This document shows, piece after piece, positions 62,188 through 64,000 of a stretch of DNA of 64,000 nt. The notes below the pieces were generated by a model. It had not been told where the DNA came from and did no database searches. It worked only from the letters and a program-made list of their open reading frames with translations. Made by a program: the position numbers and the translations under genes. Source of the DNA: Collinsella tanakaei (GTDB lineage Bacteria; Actinomycetota; Coriobacteriia; Coriobacteriales; Coriobacteriaceae); NCBI RefSeq assembly GCF_030373545.1, contig NZ_JAUDCO010000004.1:207789-271788 (forward strand), in the 5' to 3' direction. The stretch's first letter is position 1. Every line of letters begins with the position of its first letter.

Positions 62188-62751
62188 ATAGCTAAGCATC
62201 ATGACGATACCCGTATCAACGGGGAGATCACCGCGACCACGTGCCGCCTGATCGGTGTCGACGGTTCCCAGCTGGGTCTGTTCGGCATTCGCGATGCCCA
62301 GCGCGTCGCCGATGAGCAGGGTCTTGACCTGGTGGAGATCGCGCCCAACGCTGAGCCCCCCGTGTGCAGGGTCATGGACTACGGCAAGTTCAAGTACCAG
62401 CAGGCCATGAAGGCCAAGCAGGCTCGTAAGAACCAGTCTCGCGTCGAGGTCAAGGAGATGAAGTTCCGTCCCAAGATCGACGTGGGCGACTACGAGACCA
62501 AGAAGGGCCACGTTCTGCGCTTCCTTAAGAAGGGCGCGCGCGTCAAGATCACCATCATGTTCCGTGGACGCGAGATGGCCCACCCCGAGCAGGGTCTCAA
62601 CGTTTTGGAGCGCCTCGCTCAGGACCTGAAGCCGTACGCGACGGTCGAGTCCGCTCCCAAGCTCGAAGGACGAAACATGCTTATGCTCCTTGCCCCCATC
62701 AAGGGCGCCTTCGATAACGAAGAGGGCAAAGAGGACGCAGCTAAGAACTAG
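62188..62751 (+). CDS. infC: Translation initiation factor IF-3, probable AUA start codon
   Basis: A 187-residue IF-3. RINGEI near the N-terminus, LGLFGIRDAQRVADEQGLDLVEIAPNAEPPVCRVMDYGKFKY (quoted in part: PNAEPPVCRVMDYGKFKY) and the C-terminal domain with MKFRPKI and KGARVKITIMFRGREM are all standard. The reading frame has no ATG, GTG or TTG at the right place; GAAGGAGG ends 8 bases before ATA at 62188, followed by GCTAAGCATCAT. Rare start codons (AUU, AUC, AUA) in infC let IF-3 limit its own synthesis. It is first in the infC-rpmI-rplT operon. Confidence 0.93.
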   Translation: MAKHHDDTRINGEITATTCRLIGVDGSQLGLFGIRDAQRVADEQGLDLVEIAPNAEPPVCRVMDYGKFKYQQAMKAKQARKNQSRVEVKEMKFRPKIDVGDYETKKGHVLRFLKKGARVKITIMFRGREMAHPEQGLNVLERLAQDLKPYATVESAPKLEGRNMLMLLAPIKGAFDNEEGKEDAAKN

Positions 62752-62780
62752 TGTTGTAGGAACCGATTAAGGAGAAGCAC

Positions 62781-62978
62781 ATGCCTAAGATGAAGTCCCA
62801 CAGCGGCACCAAGAAGCGTTTCCGCCGCACCGGTACGGGCAAGCTCATGCGCGCCAAGGCGTTCAAGAGCCACATCCTGACCAAGAAGACGACCAAGCGC
62901 AAGCGCAACTTCCGCCAGGAGGGCGAGATCGCCGCTGCCGACAAGAAGGTCGTTACCGCACGCCTCGCTGGTCGTTAA
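62781..62978 (+). CDS. rpmI: 50S ribosomal protein L35
   Basis: A 65-residue basic protein. [20 protein letters not shown] and the internal [17 protein letters not shown] are the L35 pattern. It lies 29 bp after infC and 55 bp before rplT in the usual order. The start follows AAGGAGAAG. Confidence 0.97.
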   Translation: MPKMKSHSGTKKRFRRTGTGKLMRAKAFKSHILTKKTTKRKRNFRQEGEIAAADKKVVTARLAGR

Positions 62979-63033
62979 TCGACGAGCACCATCCGTTTTC
63001 CTAAGAACACTTACGACGAGGAGTTGATCAGAT

Positions 63034-63393
63034 ATGGCACGAGTCAAGCGCTCTGTGAACGCCAGGAAGAAGCGCCGCACCGTAATGAGCCGCGCGAAGG
63101 GTTACTACGGTGCCGCTTCGCGTACCTACAAGCACGCTAAAGAGCAGGTCCAGCACTCCCTGCAGTACCAGTACCGTGACCGTCGCAACAAGAAGCGCGA
63201 GATCCGCAGCCTGTGGATCACCCGCATCAACGCTGCCGCCCGCATGAACGACCTTTCCTACTCCCAGTTCATGCACGGCCTGAAGGTCGCCGGCATCGAC
63301 CTGGACCGCAAGGTCCTCGCTCAGATGGCCTACGAGGACATCGAGTCCTTCAACGAGCTCGCCGCCATCGCCAAGAAGGCGCTCGAGGCGTAA
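63034..63393 (+). CDS. rplT: 50S ribosomal protein L20
   Basis: A 119-residue basic protein. [37 protein letters not shown] and [20 protein letters not shown] are diagnostic of L20. It binds 23S rRNA early in 50S assembly and is the likely repressor of its own operon through the infC leader. The start follows GAGGAG. A terminator follows 27 bp after the stop. Confidence 0.97.
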   Translation: MARVKRSVNARKKRRTVMSRAKGYYGAASRTYKHAKEQVQHSLQYQYRDRRNKKREIRSLWITRINAAARMNDLSYSQFMHGLKVAGIDLDRKVLAQMAYEDIESFNELAAIAKKALEA

Positions 63394-63420
63394 GGTCTCA
63401 AGCTGAAAAGCATTGCATCA

Positions 63421-63446
63421 CGGGGCGCCTGCGGGCGCCCCGTTTT
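63421..63446 (+). terminator. Terminator of the infC-rpmI-rplT operon
   Basis: CGGGGCGCC (63421-63429), loop TGCG, GGCGCCCCG (63434-63442), then TTTT. Confidence 0.9.
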
Positions 63447-63575
63447 GTATAGCGAGCTGTGCACGATGAGGGCTTTCGCCAGGGGAGTGCAAAGAATGCA
63501 AATGGGGTGGGGAGCCCCGGAGCTTGCTTACGCAGAACGTCCGCATTGCAAAACGGGAGACCGTTCTCACGCGCG

Positions 63576-63593
63576 CAACTAATTATATAGTTG
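63576..63593 (+). promoter_or_regulatory. Operator-like inverted repeat
   Basis: CAACTA and TAGTTG are perfectly inverted around ATTATA, an AT-rich island in GC-rich DNA. AACGG/CCGTT (63552-63565) is a second small inverted repeat just before. They precede the short reading frame at 63617. Confidence 0.35.
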
Positions 63594-63616
63594 AGTTAAA
63601 TGTGGAGGAAATGTGT

Positions 63617-63775
63617 ATGTCTGGATTCCCGCCCCCGCCGGCCCCCGCGTCTGGCAATATATCTCCTTGCCGCGCGGCCGGGTCCGCGCCGGCGGGCACC
63701 TTGAGAACCGGATACTGCGAGGAACTTAGGGAAGACGAGCACCCATCGAGGTGCGATCGTGTACCAAGCAGATGA
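63617..63775 (+). pseudogene. Possible 5' remnant of a gene before the rRNA operon
   Basis: ATG 63617 is preceded by GGAGGAA and opens MSGFPPPPAPASGN, a proline-rich start of the kind seen in small membrane or zinc-ribbon proteins. After ~14 residues the 52-codon frame continues into text that looks like rRNA leader rather than protein (it includes CTTGAGAACCGGATACTG). The ribosome site and upstream operator-like repeat suggest the beginning of a gene whose body was lost when joined to the rRNA operon; it could also be a genuine short peptide. Confidence 0.3.
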
Positions 63776-63926
63776 GCGAAGAAGTGAGGTCTGGCTTGAG
63801 CGCCAGGCCCCGCGATTCCACATCACTTTCCAGTACGAACGAACGCGAATCAGATGGATCCGATCGGCGTCACGCCGGCCGGACGGGCACTGCGACCGAT
63901 CAGACCCGCTCGCGCGGGTCTTCAAT
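63686..63926 (+). promoter_or_regulatory. rRNA operon leader
   Basis: It contains CTTGAGAACCGGATACTG (from ~63701), resembling the antitermination/boxA-type segment common in rRNA operons. Immediately before the 16S 5' end is a perfect 8-bp hairpin, AGACCCGC-TCGC-GCGGGTCT (63902-63921), probably part of the processing stem. No clear consensus promoter is visible. Confidence 0.5.
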
Positions 63927-64000
63927 TGGACGGAGAGTTCGATCCTGGCTCAGGATGAACGCTGGCGGCGCGCCTAACACATGCAAGTCGAACGGCACCC
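63927..64000 (+). rRNA. 16S ribosomal RNA, 5' end (partial)
   Basis: AGAGTTCGATCCTGGCTCAG at 63934-63953 is the universal 5' region (27F primer site), followed by GATGAACGCTGGCGGCGCGC and CATGCAAGTCGAACGGCACC. Counting back from the conserved GAGTT puts the mature 5' end near 63927. The gene continues beyond the window. Confidence 0.97.

Overview
The window is high-GC bacterial DNA (only short AT-rich islands) and most resembles Collinsella or a close relative in the Coriobacteriia. The main evidence is the first ~74 bases of a 16S rRNA gene at the right edge, whose GATGAACGCTGGCGGCGCGC / CAAGTCGAACGGCACCC text is what I recall for Collinsella. The gene content (lactate dehydrogenase/ETF operon, RecJ-helicase fusion, single-chain PurL, bifunctional Rel, L20-regulated infC operon, rRNA operon) fits an anaerobic, gut-type actinobacterium. 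The genus call comes from memory and is not a database match.

Left part (1-13 kb): a reverse-type rubrerythrin cut by the window edge; a lone, probably frameshifted RelE/ParE toxin; a DUF5131 protein; an operon of a COG3440-type HNH endonuclease followed by a peptide-deformylase-like gene, headed by a twin-hairpin element; a flavodoxin/ferredoxin; a membrane-anchored class 3 lipase; HIRAN and DUF2130 proteins; a GH2 glycosidase; a GMP synthase that has only the ATP-pyrophosphatase half; and a DUF1016 gene that lacks its nuclease domain, behind a promoter with a LexA-like box.

13-29 kb: dihydrouridine synthase, a YitT gene fragment, a tyrosine phosphatase, a secreted nuclease lipoprotein, PurF without the usual N-terminal cysteine, TrmL, a second deformylase-like protein without the catalytic Glu, VanZ, DUF554, a three-gene lactate dehydrogenase/EtfB/EtfA operon, AzlCD, a cyclase-family hydrolase, and a DUF6036 nucleotidyltransferase plus HTH pair that looks like a toxin-antitoxin or abortive-infection cassette.

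29-49 kb: the fructose PTS operon (DeoR regulator, fruK, fruA), a type II toxin-antitoxin pair, purL, an esterase, a minimal zincin, hom, the five-gene livKHMGF branched-chain amino-acid importer with a 34-bp inverted repeat between livK and livH, cutC and a HAD phosphatase. 49-64 kb: a BASS-type transporter, recJ-helicase and rel as an operon, a 103-bp tandem repeat, an MBL hydrolase, class II aldolase, a transglutaminase-fold protein, tRNA-Leu(CAA) followed by copies of its own 3' end, an ArsC/Spx-like protein without the cysteine, infC-rpmI-rplT with a leader attenuator, and the start of an rRNA operon.

Most genes are housekeeping (nucleotide synthesis, amino-acid and sugar uptake, stringent response, translation). 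The unusual material is in between: at least six copies of a GACAAG...CTTGTC palindrome (REP-like), two longer foldback elements, three tandem-repeat arrays, and several enzyme-family members that lack a canonical catalytic residue (PurF, both deformylases, the ArsC-like protein). No CRISPR array, complete insertion sequence or prophage was seen.
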